DNA from: Myxococcales bacterium
GTDB taxonomy: Bacteria > Myxococcota_A > Polyangia > Nannocystales > Nannocystaceae
Reading direction: 5' to 3'
DNA length: 19,183 nt
NCBI GenBank assembly: GCA_020431135.1
Contig: JAGQIT010000529.1
Coordinates: 1 to 19,183, forward strand
Shown in pieces: positions 7,129-14,739 of the stretch (its first letter is position 1; each line of letters starts with the position of its first letter). A model generated the notes under the pieces. It ran no database searches, had not been told where the DNA came from, and saw nothing but the letters and a program-made list of their open reading frames with translations. Made by a program: the position numbers and the translations under genes.

Positions 7129-8840
7129 GGGACCTCCTGCGGCCACGAGCGCCGCTCACCGGTCGGGTTGAGCTGGATCGTGAGGAGGCTGGTCGCCTCG
7201 AAGCCGGCCTCGTCGGCGAAGAGAGGCGCCAGGAGCTCGCCGAGGAGCTCGACCTCGGCCTCCGAGGCGAGGCCGCCGCGGTCGATCGTCAGCGTCGTCT
7301 CGATCGCTGGGATCGAGGCGTTCTCGCGCGGGATGTAGGCGCGTCGACGCCGGAGGTCGACGAGCGCCTCGCTGAATTCGCCGCCGAGGAGGCGCCGAGG
7401 GGCGCCCGGTGGACGCGACGGGGCGTAGAGCGCGAGCAGCTCGCGGAGGGCGCCTACGGTAGCGAGCGGGCGGCGACCGGGGCCGAGCTGGTCGACGAGG
7501 GCCCAGGCGCGGTCGACGTCGAGCGACGGTCGCCGGGGCGGGGTGATCGGCGTGATGTTCGTCGCCTCGGCGAGCAGCAGGTGGCGCGGGCCGTGGCCGA
7601 GGGCGCCGATCTCGAGCTGCGCGGGGAGGTGGCGGTTCGTGCACAGGAGGCGCGTCGACACCAGCGCTGGGGCGCTGCGGGTGGCTCCCGCGTCGTCGAT
7701 GGCGAGGCGGCAGTCTTGGGCGTCGTCGCCCGCCGTCGCCCGGTCGACCTCGAACGTCGGCCCGTCGCCGCCGGGCGGGAGGACGCCGCAGATCCGCGGC
7801 TGCGCGGCGCGCCCGTCGACGGTGACCTCGGTGAGCGCGAAGACCTCCATGTGACGGGCGGCGACGCCGTCCGCCCGCAGGAGCCTCGGCCTGTCGCCAT
7901 GGACATGGTCGAAGGGCTCGGCGGTCGTCGGGAAGAGGTTGAGCGCGGGGGCGCAGTGGAGGCGCACGTTCGCCGGCGAGAGGCGCGAGGGGAGGGCGGA
8001 GAGCGACGGCCCGTCGTCAGCGGCGGAGAGCTCGAAGTGGAGGGTGAAGGCCGGGCCTGTGAGGGCGAGGGAGCCGAGGCCCGTGACGTCGACGAAGCCG
8101 GCGAAGTCGGGGTACGCGAGGCCCTCCACGAGAACACGGATCGCCGGCGGGGTCGCCTCGGGCCAGGGGAGGAGGCGGGGCTCGAGGGCGGCGAAGGGGG
8201 AGCGGATCGCGGCGGCGACGGGCGGGCGCTCGCCGTCGCTGTCGGTCGCGCGGATCGTCGTGCAGCTGCGGACGAGGCCGTTTCGCAGGCGGGCGGCCGC
8301 CGCCGGGTCGCGGTCGTGGATGAAGAGGCGCAATTGATCGAGGCTCGGGACAAGGGCCGCGCCGGCCTCGCTCGCGCGGAGCTCGAGGTTGAGAACGGCG
8401 CGCATCGGCCCCTGTCGGTCGAGGGTGACGCCGACGATCTCGAGCGGCATGAGGTCGACGTCGGCGGCGGTCGTGAAGCGGGCTGCGGTGCCGTCGACGG
8501 GGCGCGCGCGCAGCTCCTTCCCGCGCGGGATCGGCTGGCGCGAGCGGAGGACGCGGAGATCCGGGCGGAGCTCGACGACGGTGGCCGCGGGGAGCGGCCG
8601 GATCCACTGGGGCCCGAGGGACTCGAGGAGGCGCTTGGCGAAGCTCGCGGCGGCGCCGTCGATCTCCGCCCGGAGGTCGGCGCAGAGGAAGGCGAAGCCC
8701 GCGAGGAGGCGCTCGATGTCCGGATCCTCGGCGTCCTCGGCGAGGGCCGCCGCGGACTGCGGGTGGCTGGCCGCGAACTCACGCGAGAGCTCGCGGACGC
8801 GGGAGAGCTCGCGGGTGAAGCGCTCGGAGACGCGGGTCAT
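7125..8840 (-). CDS. tssF: Type VI secretion baseplate protein TssF
   Basis: 571 residues, about the family's usual 580-620. Features seen: DPDIERLLAGFAFLCADLRA near residues 40-59, matching the DPxVERLLExFAFLxARL motif; LNLFPTTAEPF, the conserved NLF turn; a CTNRHLPAQL stretch equivalent to the family's CTNRDLP; and EATNITPITPPRRP late in the protein. TssF is the major wedge component of the T6SS baseplate and binds TssG, TssE and TssK. The ATG at 8840 overlaps the tssE stop by ATGA and its own stop overlaps the tssG start, so the three genes are one coupled unit. The family assignment is firm from several motifs in order. Confidence 0.93.
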   Translation of the reverse strand: MTRVSERFTRELSRVRELSREFAASHPQSAAALAEDAEDPDIERLLAGFAFLCADLRAEIDGAAASFAKRLLESLGPQWIRPLPAATVVELRPDLRVLRSRQPIPRGKELRARPVDGTAARFTTAADVDLMPLEIVGVTLDRQGPMRAVLNLELRASEAGAALVPSLDQLRLFIHDRDPAAAARLRNGLVRSCTTIRATDSDGERPPVAAAIRSPFAALEPRLLPWPEATPPAIRVLVEGLAYPDFAGFVDVTGLGSLALTGPAFTLHFELSAADDGPSLSALPSRLSPANVRLHCAPALNLFPTTAEPFDHVHGDRPRLLRADGVAARHMEVFALTEVTVDGRAAQPRICGVLPPGGDGPTFEVDRATAGDDAQDCRLAIDDAGATRSAPALVSTRLLCTNRHLPAQLEIGALGHGPRHLLLAEATNITPITPPRRPSLDVDRAWALVDQLGPGRRPLATVGALRELLALYAPSRPPGAPRRLLGGEFSEALVDLRRRRAYIPRENASIPAIETTLTIDRGGLASEAEVELLGELLAPLFADEAGFEATSLLTIQLNPTGERRSWPQEVP

Positions 8841-9232
8841 CGCCGCCTCCGCTCGTCGGTCTGAGACCCGAAGGCGGCGACGCCCACCGCGTCGATCGTC
8901 GCCCGAGTGCTCGGCGCGTCCCCTTCGCGGAGCTCGAGGTGGAGGGCGGCAGCCTTGCGATCGAGGGCGACGTGGAGATCGGTCTGGGGGAGATTGGCGC
9001 GGCCGGCCCTGAGGAGGCGCGTGAGCTGAATTCGCAGCGCGTGCGCGGCCGCGCGATCGCCGTGGACGACGTCAGCGAAGCAGGGGAGCCCGAAGCTCGG
9101 ATCGCTCGGCGCCTCGCCCGGGCGCGTGTCGAGGGCGAGCGCGAGGGTGCGGGCGGCGGCCGACGTCGGCGCGTCAGCGTCTCCCCGGAGTTGGGCGAGG
9201 AGGCCGGTGGAGGGGCTGCGGGGGCGAGGCAT
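8837..9232 (-). CDS. tssE: Type VI secretion baseplate protein TssE (gp25-like)
   Basis: 131 residues, the length of TssE/gp25-like proteins. It begins with a short basic segment and STGLLAQLRG, as in the N-terminal LLERL of TssE. ALALDTRPGEAPSDPSFGLP (31-50) matches the LLNTRxG...SVLNYGLPD region. The remainder (NLPQTDLHVAL, then AALHLELREG) follows the gp25 strand pattern. TssE starts sheath polymerisation in the wedge. The assignment is strengthened by its place as first gene of tssE-tssF-tssG and the ATGA overlap with tssF. The ATG at 9232 lacks a strong ribosome site. A little over 100 bp separate it from the divergent FHA-propeller gene. Confidence 0.8.
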   Translation of the reverse strand: MPRPRSPSTGLLAQLRGDADAPTSAAARTLALALDTRPGEAPSDPSFGLPCFADVVHGDRAAAHALRIQLTRLLRAGRANLPQTDLHVALDRKAAALHLELREGDAPSTRATIDAVGVAAFGSQTDERRRR

Positions 9233-9329
9233 CGTCGTCGGGGTCGGCCGCGGACGGGGGGCGTTGCGCGGCGCCGTCGAGAATCTGTCGAGGCCCGCAA
9301 CACCCGGCCTTCGCCGGCCGATCGCGGGT

Positions 9330-12300
9330 GTGGTGCCCGCTCCATCGACGTCTACCTCTCCCCGCGCCTGCGCCTCGCCGCTGGCGATCCGTGTCTTTGT
9401 TCAGCGCGCCGACGAGCCGCCTGAGCTGCTGCTCTTCGATCAGGCGACGATCACGATCGGTCGACCGGCGAAGTCCGGGCGTCGACCGGCGATCGCGCTC
9501 GCGGACCGCGGGGTCTCGCGCCGGCACGCCGCGCTGCATGTGACGGCGCGGTCGCTCGTCATCGAGGATCGCGGCGGGCGTGCGGGGATCTTCCTGGGCG
9601 GCGAGCAGGTTCGGGGCCGCGAGGAGATCGAGCCCGGGCAGCGGATCACCCTCGCGGCCTACACGATCTGGATCGAGCGCTGCGCGGCGTCTTTGGCCCC
9701 GCCGCCGGGGCGCCGTCCTGAGCTGACGCCGCCCTCACCCGCGCCGTGGGAGCCCGACGTCGGCGCGGCGAGCTGGGTGCGGGCGGGCGAACCTGCGCGG
9801 CTGCTCCTCCGCGGCCGAGCGCGGACGCGGGGGCGCGCGTGGCTCTCGGAGCACGCCGAGGTCGCTCCGGAGGATCCGCGCCGGCGTTGGATCGAGGCGT
9901 CGCTCCAACGGAGAACGTCGCGGCTGCGTCGCTGGGGCGCGGTCGCGCTCTCTGCCGCGGCGACGGTCGGCCTCGGCGTGGCGCTGGCCGGTCCGCCGCT
10001 GTCGCCCCCGCAGAGGCGCGCCGAGCCCCTCCGTTGCCCGCGGGCGGAGTTCGCGGCGATCGAGTCATGGGTCGAGGCGTCGACCTCCGCGTCGCCGGCT
10101 GCGGCGGCGCTGCGTTGGGCCGAGTCTGCGGGCTGTCCGAGCGGCGTGCGCCTGCGGATCGAGGCGCGTCTCCACGGGGCGCTCGCTGACGACGGGCGCG
10201 CGCCGGTCGGGACGGTCGCCGGCTCTGTCGTGGAGATGACGGCGATCGCCGGAGAGGACGCGGTCATCGTCGACGAAACGGCCGGAGGCGCCGTTCGCCT
10301 GGCGATGGATGGCGAGCAGGCCCGCTTCGGCGGCGCGTCGAGCCGCTGGAGCGTCAGCGCCGACGGCCGCAGGGCGGCCGAGCTCACACCTGGGGATCGC
10401 GTCGTCCTGTGGTCGACCGAGGGCACGCCGATCGAGGTCGCGGAGTTCGACGCCGGCGGAGCGATCGTCGCGGCCGCGCTGGATCCCCGCGGCGAGAGGT
10501 TGTGGGTCGTCGCCGGCGGGCGACTGCGCGGCTGGGCGCGAGGCGAGCGCGGATGGACGGCGCTGGAGGAGCGCGAGGAGCTGATCGGGATCACCGCTGA
10601 GGATCGCGTCGAGGTCGGCGCGGGCGGTCTCATCGTCGGGCGCAGGGACGCGCTGTGGTGGCAGCCGCTCGACGGAGGACGCGCGGCGCCGCGGCACCTC
10701 GGGCGCGTCGACGCGTGGATCCTCGCGGAGGACGGCGCCGCGCTCCTCACCCTGAGCGGCGGGGAGCTCCGTCGCTGGCAGCTACGGCGCGGGCGCCTGC
10801 GCAGCGGCGTCGTGGTCACGCTCGACGGAGCGCTGCGGGCCTGGGCGGCGATCCCTGGCGGCTCGACGATCGCGGTCGCAAGCGGCGACGGCCTCCGCCT
10901 CCTCGACACGCGACAGCGCTGGCGCCGAGGTGAGCCCCTCGCTCGCGCCCTCGACCTCGAGGGCCGCGCCGTCGACGAACTCTCGGTGGATCCCGAGGGG
11001 CGCTGGCTCCTCGCAAGCGACGCCTCGGGGGCGCTCCGTTGGCGCATCGACGGCGTGAACGCGGTCGAGGTCGGGGCGCCGCTGCAATGGCAGGAGCGGC
11101 CCGAGCTCCGCGCGCTCGCCGGACACGACCTCGTCGTGAGCCGCGGCGCGCGTGTCGATCGGTGGTCGCTCGTCGGCGAGGCGGGGAGCGACGGCGCCGT
11201 CGTCGATCACGGCGGGTCCGTGACGGCCGTCGCGCTCGAGGCCGAGGGGCGCTGGCTAGCGACGGTAGGCGCCGGGGTCGTGAGGATCTGGCGGCGCGAG
11301 GGGGCTGTGAGCTGGCGGCGCACCGCGACGCTCGAGGTGTCCGAGGCGTCCGCGTCGAGCCCCGCCGTCGCGTTCCTCCGCGGGCGCGATGGGCCGCTCC
11401 TGGCGGTCGCGCGCGGGCGTCACGTCGATGTCTACGATCTGGGCGAGGACGGCCCCGCGCTGAGCTCAAGCTCCAGCCACGGGCGTCCCGTTGTTGAGCT
11501 GCGCCCCGTCGATGGGAGCGGCGCCTTCGTCGGGCTCGACGCGCAGGGAGGCGCGGCGCTCTGGTCCTTCGATCCGGGGAGCGGCTCGCTGTCGCGGCGG
11601 CGCACGTGGGCGCTCGACAGCGTCGCCACGGCGTTCGCGGCGGAGCCCGGCGGGCAGCGCCTGCTCCTCGGCGACGCGTCCGGCGGTCTCCATCGCGTCG
11701 ACGTCGAGCGACGACGTGACGCCGAGAACATCGCGGGCCTGCGCGCGCTCCCGGGGCATCGGCAGGGGGTGCGCGCGATCGCGGTCTCTGAGGACGGTCG
11801 GCGCGTGGCGACGAGCGGCGACGACGGTCGGATCCGGGTGCTCAACCTCGACGACGAGTCGACGCTGCGCACCTTCGAGGCCGCCGGGGTCCGCTCGCTC
11901 GCCTTCCTCGGCGGCGGCGCGTGGCTCGTGGCGCGCGGCGAGGACGGCGTGATCTGGGCGTACTCGACGGCAACCGGAGAGGCCTCCGCGCTCGGGCGGC
12001 GCTCGGGTCCGCCGGAAGGGCTCGTCGCGCTCGCGGATGGACGCCTCGCCGTGCGCAGCGATCGCGGCGTCGAGATCTGGGCCCTCGAGCTCCGCGGCGC
12101 GCGTCCGCGGGTCATGGCCGCGATGGACCTCGCCCGCGACGGCGCCGGGCCGCTGGCGGCGTGGTCGATCGAGCGACGCACGGGGACGCTGGTCACCGCA
12201 GAGCCCGAGGGGATCGTCCGCGTTCGGCCGCTCGCCGCGGAGGGGCTGATCGCGCTGGCGTGCGCGCTGGAGCCGGAGGAGCCCGACGCACGAGCGCCGG

Positions 12301-12392
12301 AGGACTCGAGCCATGGGCTACTGGCGGGCGTCTCGCTCGTCGACCCGTGCGCGTCGCGGGAGCGCTCCGAGCGGAGCGTGTTCTCGGGGTAG
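9330..12392 (+). CDS. FHA domain - membrane segment - WD40-like beta-propeller protein
   Basis: About 1020 residues. Residues 20-117 form an FHA domain with core residues visible: ITIGRPAK (41-48, Gly44-Arg45) and GVSRRHAALHV (61-71, Ser63 and His66), so phosphothreonine binding looks possible. A Pro/Arg-rich linker leads to one membrane segment, WGAVALSAAATVGLGVALAG (202-221), after a basic stretch. This puts FHA in the cytoplasm and the rest in the periplasm. From about 285 to 1000 come repeated WD40-like blades, such as VTAVALEAEGRWLATVGAGV and VRAIAVSEDGRRVATSGDDG, enough for about two propellers. It lies inside the T6SS locus, divergent from tssE and convergent with the FHA-MepA gene. 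Target unknown. The start is uncertain: the frame is open to 9126, but earlier starts overlap tssE, so GTG 9330 (or 9333) is chosen without a clear ribosome site. Confidence 0.78.
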   Translation: MVPAPSTSTSPRACASPLAIRVFVQRADEPPELLLFDQATITIGRPAKSGRRPAIALADRGVSRRHAALHVTARSLVIEDRGGRAGIFLGGEQVRGREEIEPGQRITLAAYTIWIERCAASLAPPPGRRPELTPPSPAPWEPDVGAASWVRAGEPARLLLRGRARTRGRAWLSEHAEVAPEDPRRRWIEASLQRRTSRLRRWGAVALSAAATVGLGVALAGPPLSPPQRRAEPLRCPRAEFAAIESWVEASTSASPAAAALRWAESAGCPSGVRLRIEARLHGALADDGRAPVGTVAGSVVEMTAIAGEDAVIVDETAGGAVRLAMDGEQARFGGASSRWSVSADGRRAAELTPGDRVVLWSTEGTPIEVAEFDAGGAIVAAALDPRGERLWVVAGGRLRGWARGERGWTALEEREELIGITAEDRVEVGAGGLIVGRRDALWWQPLDGGRAAPRHLGRVDAWILAEDGAALLTLSGGELRRWQLRRGRLRSGVVVTLDGALRAWAAIPGGSTIAVASGDGLRLLDTRQRWRRGEPLARALDLEGRAVDELSVDPEGRWLLASDASGALRWRIDGVNAVEVGAPLQWQERPELRALAGHDLVVSRGARVDRWSLVGEAGSDGAVVDHGGSVTAVALEAEGRWLATVGAGVVRIWRREGAVSWRRTATLEVSEASASSPAVAFLRGRDGPLLAVARGRHVDVYDLGEDGPALSSSSSHGRPVVELRPVDGSGAFVGLDAQGGAALWSFDPGSGSLSRRRTWALDSVATAFAAEPGGQRLLLGDASGGLHRVDVERRRDAENIAGLRALPGHRQGVRAIAVSEDGRRVATSGDDGRIRVLNLDDESTLRTFEAAGVRSLAFLGGGAWLVARGEDGVIWAYSTATGEASALGRRSGPPEGLVALADGRLAVRSDRGVEIWALELRGARPRVMAAMDLARDGAGPLAAWSIERRTGTLVTAEPEGIVRVRPLAAEGLIALACALEPEEPDARAPEDSSHGLLAGVSLVDPCASRERSERSVFSG

Positions 12393-12521
12393 CGCCCCTT
12401 GTCTGGGCCAAGGGCGCGTCGAAGGTCGCGCTCACCGAGGACGTCTCGAGCCTCGCCGGGCCGCGCTGGCTCGGGGCTCGGCGATGCTCGCGAATTGGGC
12501 TCGGCGCTGCGGTGCCTCGCA

Positions 12522-12551
12522 AAGCGAGCTCGGGCGCTGAGAACCTCGCTT
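12522..12551. terminator. Possible bidirectional terminator between convergent FHA genes
   Basis: Perfect 7-bp arms aagcgag (12522-12528) and ctcgctt (12545-12551) around a 16-base loop. It lies in the 282-bp gap where the FHA-propeller gene (ends 12392) meets the oppositely directed FHA-MepA gene (ends 12675). The rest of the gap shows nothing coding. Confidence 0.3.
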
Positions 12552-12674
12552 CGCGGCGCCGAAGTCGAGGGAGCGTCGCACACCCATTGTAGCCCGACTC
12601 TCGCGGCGCGCCGCAGCTGGACGACGACGAGGACCGACGGGGACGCGAGCCCCCATCGGTCCCATGAGCGGCCC

Positions 12675-14234
12675 CTAGTCGCGGCGAGGAGCCGTGCGCT
12701 CGACGCACTGAGCGTCGCCCTCGGGGCAACGCATCCGCACATGGATGTGATGGACGTGCCCCTCAGCGTGCTGGACGAGCGTCGCTGCGCCGCGTCTCGG
12801 CCACTGGATCCGCGCGTCGAGGAGCGCCGGACGGGCCCCGGCTCGGAGGGCCGCGCGGCGGAGCTGCTCGTGCAGCGCATAGTCCAGGAAGATGACCTCG
12901 ACCGCGGGCTGCTGAGCGAGGGCGTCGATGAGGCCCCAGGTCGCCTCCCAGTCGACCTCGTCCGGCTCCGGGCGGCAGACCTCCGTGCCGCAGTGCGCAC
13001 AGCCGCGGGCGTAGGCGCCGGCGAGCGTCGGCAGCCAGATGTCCACGTCGCGCCCGGACTGGTGTGAGCGGTGCGGGCCGAGCGGCCCGCCGTTCGCGCT
13101 GCTGATGTCGCCGATGACGACCTCCCCCGTGTAGCCCTGGGCGGCGCGAAAGCAGGCGATCGCGTCGACAAGCGCCTTCGCCGTCGCGCCCGTGGCGTAC
13201 GCGTGACGCGGGCAGCGGAGGGTGTAGAGGGCGAGCTCGGGGAGGCGCAGCGGATCGTCGAGGGCGCCCCTGGTGACGCCGCCGATCGACGCGGCGCCGC
13301 CGGGGATCTCGAGGCCCGCGCCGCAGGTCGTCGGGGTCGCGACGAGCGGCAGCGCGACGCGGTCGCCGGCGCGGAGGGCCCCGCGGAGCCCAGGGTTCGC
13401 GGCCCGCAGCAGGGCGAGGTCGAGGTCGTAGGTGACGGCCAGCGAGTCCCAGGACTCGCCGACGCCGACGCGGAGCTCGGCTGGCGTGGCGCCATCGAGC
13501 GTACGTGCCGGAGCGCGCGAGGCCGTCGAGCGCGGATTGCGGCCACGCGGCGACGCGCGGTGCGTGCCGGGAGGGGGAGGTCGAGCCTCTCCCTGCGTCG
13601 AACGAACGTGTGTCCTTGAAGACATGCGATCCTCGGCCGCGCGCGCTGAGGTCACGGCGTAGGCGATCACCGCGGCGCCGAGGAGCGACCCGAGCGTCAG
13701 GGCGAAGCGCGGCGGCGACGACCGGCGGGGCCGGCTCGCGTCGGCGCGTCGGCGCGTCCGTCGGGGCTCGCTACGACTCCTCTCAGCCGGCGCGTCGCCC
13801 GGCTCGGCGCTCGCCGCTGCGTCTCCGGTTCGGATCGCCGGAGGCGACTGACCGACGAAGCCGCGGCGCAGCGCGGAGGTGTCGAGCGGCGGCGCGAGGG
13901 GGCGGACGGTGAGGTGCTCATCGCCGATCAGGAGGCGGGCGGCGCCCGCGATCAACCGCGGCGCGTCGACCTCGGCGCCGTCGACGAGCGTCGTCGGCCC
14001 CGCGCCGTGATCGTAGACGCGGACGACGGGCCCCTCGCAGCGGAGCGTGCAGTGGCGGAGCCCGACCCCGGCGCGGTCGATGACGACCTCGTTGTCGAGC
14101 GCTGCGCCGATCCGCAGCGTCGGGCTCTGGACCAGGCGGGGCCCGACCCCAGGCGCGTGGCGCTGGATGATCCAGCCGCGTTCGCCCCCCTTGAGCACCA
14201 CCGCCGGGGGGCGGGGCTGAGGTTCAGGGCGCAT
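12675..14234 (-). CDS. FHA - TM - LysM - MepA-like murein endopeptidase fusion
   Basis: 519 residues in four parts. An N-terminal FHA-like domain (about 38-112) has a degenerate core: IGAALDNEVVI lacks the usual Arg after Gly43, and AGVGLRHCTL lacks the usual Ser, although His61 remains. A disordered Arg/Pro linker follows, then one membrane segment (about 176-195, FALTLGSLLGAAVIAYAV), then a second linker. Next is a LysM domain (about 253-298: VGVGESWDSLAVTYDLDLAL, then LRAGDRVALPL). Last is a penicillin-insensitive murein endopeptidase domain (peptidase M74, MepA-like, about 318-505). GDISSANGGPLGPHRSHQSG followed by RDVDIWL supplies zinc ligands His391 and Asp398, and HHIHVRMRCP supplies His496/His498. 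All expected catalytic residues are present, so an active DD-/LD-endopeptidase is predicted. Topology implies cytoplasmic FHA and periplasmic LysM-peptidase. It overlaps the preceding gene by 11 bp and ends the tssB-tssC operon. Confidence 0.88.
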   Translation of the reverse strand: MRPEPQPRPPAVVLKGGERGWIIQRHAPGVGPRLVQSPTLRIGAALDNEVVIDRAGVGLRHCTLRCEGPVVRVYDHGAGPTTLVDGAEVDAPRLIAGAARLLIGDEHLTVRPLAPPLDTSALRRGFVGQSPPAIRTGDAAASAEPGDAPAERSRSEPRRTRRRADASRPRRSSPPRFALTLGSLLGAAVIAYAVTSARAAEDRMSSRTHVRSTQGEARPPPPGTHRASPRGRNPRSTASRAPARTLDGATPAELRVGVGESWDSLAVTYDLDLALLRAANPGLRGALRAGDRVALPLVATPTTCGAGLEIPGGAASIGGVTRGALDDPLRLPELALYTLRCPRHAYATGATAKALVDAIACFRAAQGYTGEVVIGDISSANGGPLGPHRSHQSGRDVDIWLPTLAGAYARGCAHCGTEVCRPEPDEVDWEATWGLIDALAQQPAVEVIFLDYALHEQLRRAALRAGARPALLDARIQWPRRGAATLVQHAEGHVHHIHVRMRCPEGDAQCVERTAPRRD

Positions 14235-14733
14235 GACGCACCTCTGCGCGGTCGTGCCCGTGGGCCCGGCGCAGGCGGAGGCCGAGCTCGAGCGCCTTGG
14301 CGACCGCCCCGTCGTCGGCGGCCCCGGTGCCGGCGCTCTCGGCCGTCACCTGCGGCCTCGCGGCGCTCGTGGCGACGAAGACGTAGGCGACACCGAGGAG
14401 GCCGAAGAACGCGAAGGCGACGACGCCCGTGAGCGCGGAGGTCCCGTCGACGTTGAGCGCGGCCTCGCGCACGCGACGGACAAGGTCCGCCCACGCGTCG
14501 CCACGGTCGGCGCGCGGGGCCTCCGCGTCACTCTCCTGGCGCGGCGCCAGGATCGTCCCGTCAGAGGTCACATCGCGGGCCTCGCTCGTCGGCAGGAGGA
14601 GCGTCGGCGGGCTCGGCGATGGGGGCGGCTGCGACGGCTGCGGCGGCGCCGCGGCGCCCCGCCGCCGTCGGCGGTAGAACGCCGTCGGAGCCTCGTCGTC
14701 GGCGATGGGCGCGAAAGGTGTCTCATTCGACAT
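14224..14733 (-). CDS. Single-pass membrane protein of unknown function in the tssBC operon
   Basis: 169 residues. An N-terminal Pro/Arg-rich, probably disordered cytoplasmic region (RRRRR at 21-25, then a proline run) is followed by a helix (WADLVRRVREAALNV, 81-95) and one clear membrane segment, ALTGVVAFAFFGLLGVAYVF (100-119). A short outer tail ends the protein. I do not recognise a family. It starts 6 bp after the tssC stop and overlaps the FHA-LysM-MepA gene by 11 bp, so it is translationally coupled to both. Its ribosome site (aaggggtg) overlaps the tssC stop codon. The position suggests a membrane partner of the peptidoglycan enzyme or of the T6SS membrane complex; this is inference from context only. 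Confidence 0.72.
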   Translation of the reverse strand: MSNETPFAPIADDEAPTAFYRRRRRGAAAPPQPSQPPPSPSPPTLLLPTSEARDVTSDGTILAPRQESDAEAPRADRGDAWADLVRRVREAALNVDGTSALTGVVAFAFFGLLGVAYVFVATSAARPQVTAESAGTGAADDGAVAKALELGLRLRRAHGHDRAEVRHAP

Positions 14734-14739
14734 GATCGA

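Noticed and set aside
7035..8864. Plus-strand 609-codon frame opposite tssF
   Set aside because: Shadow frame; tssF on the minus strand has clear family motifs.
9126..9329. Upstream extension of the FHA-propeller gene
   Set aside because: It would overlap the divergent tssE gene, and its translation resembles the antisense of tssE and its leader.
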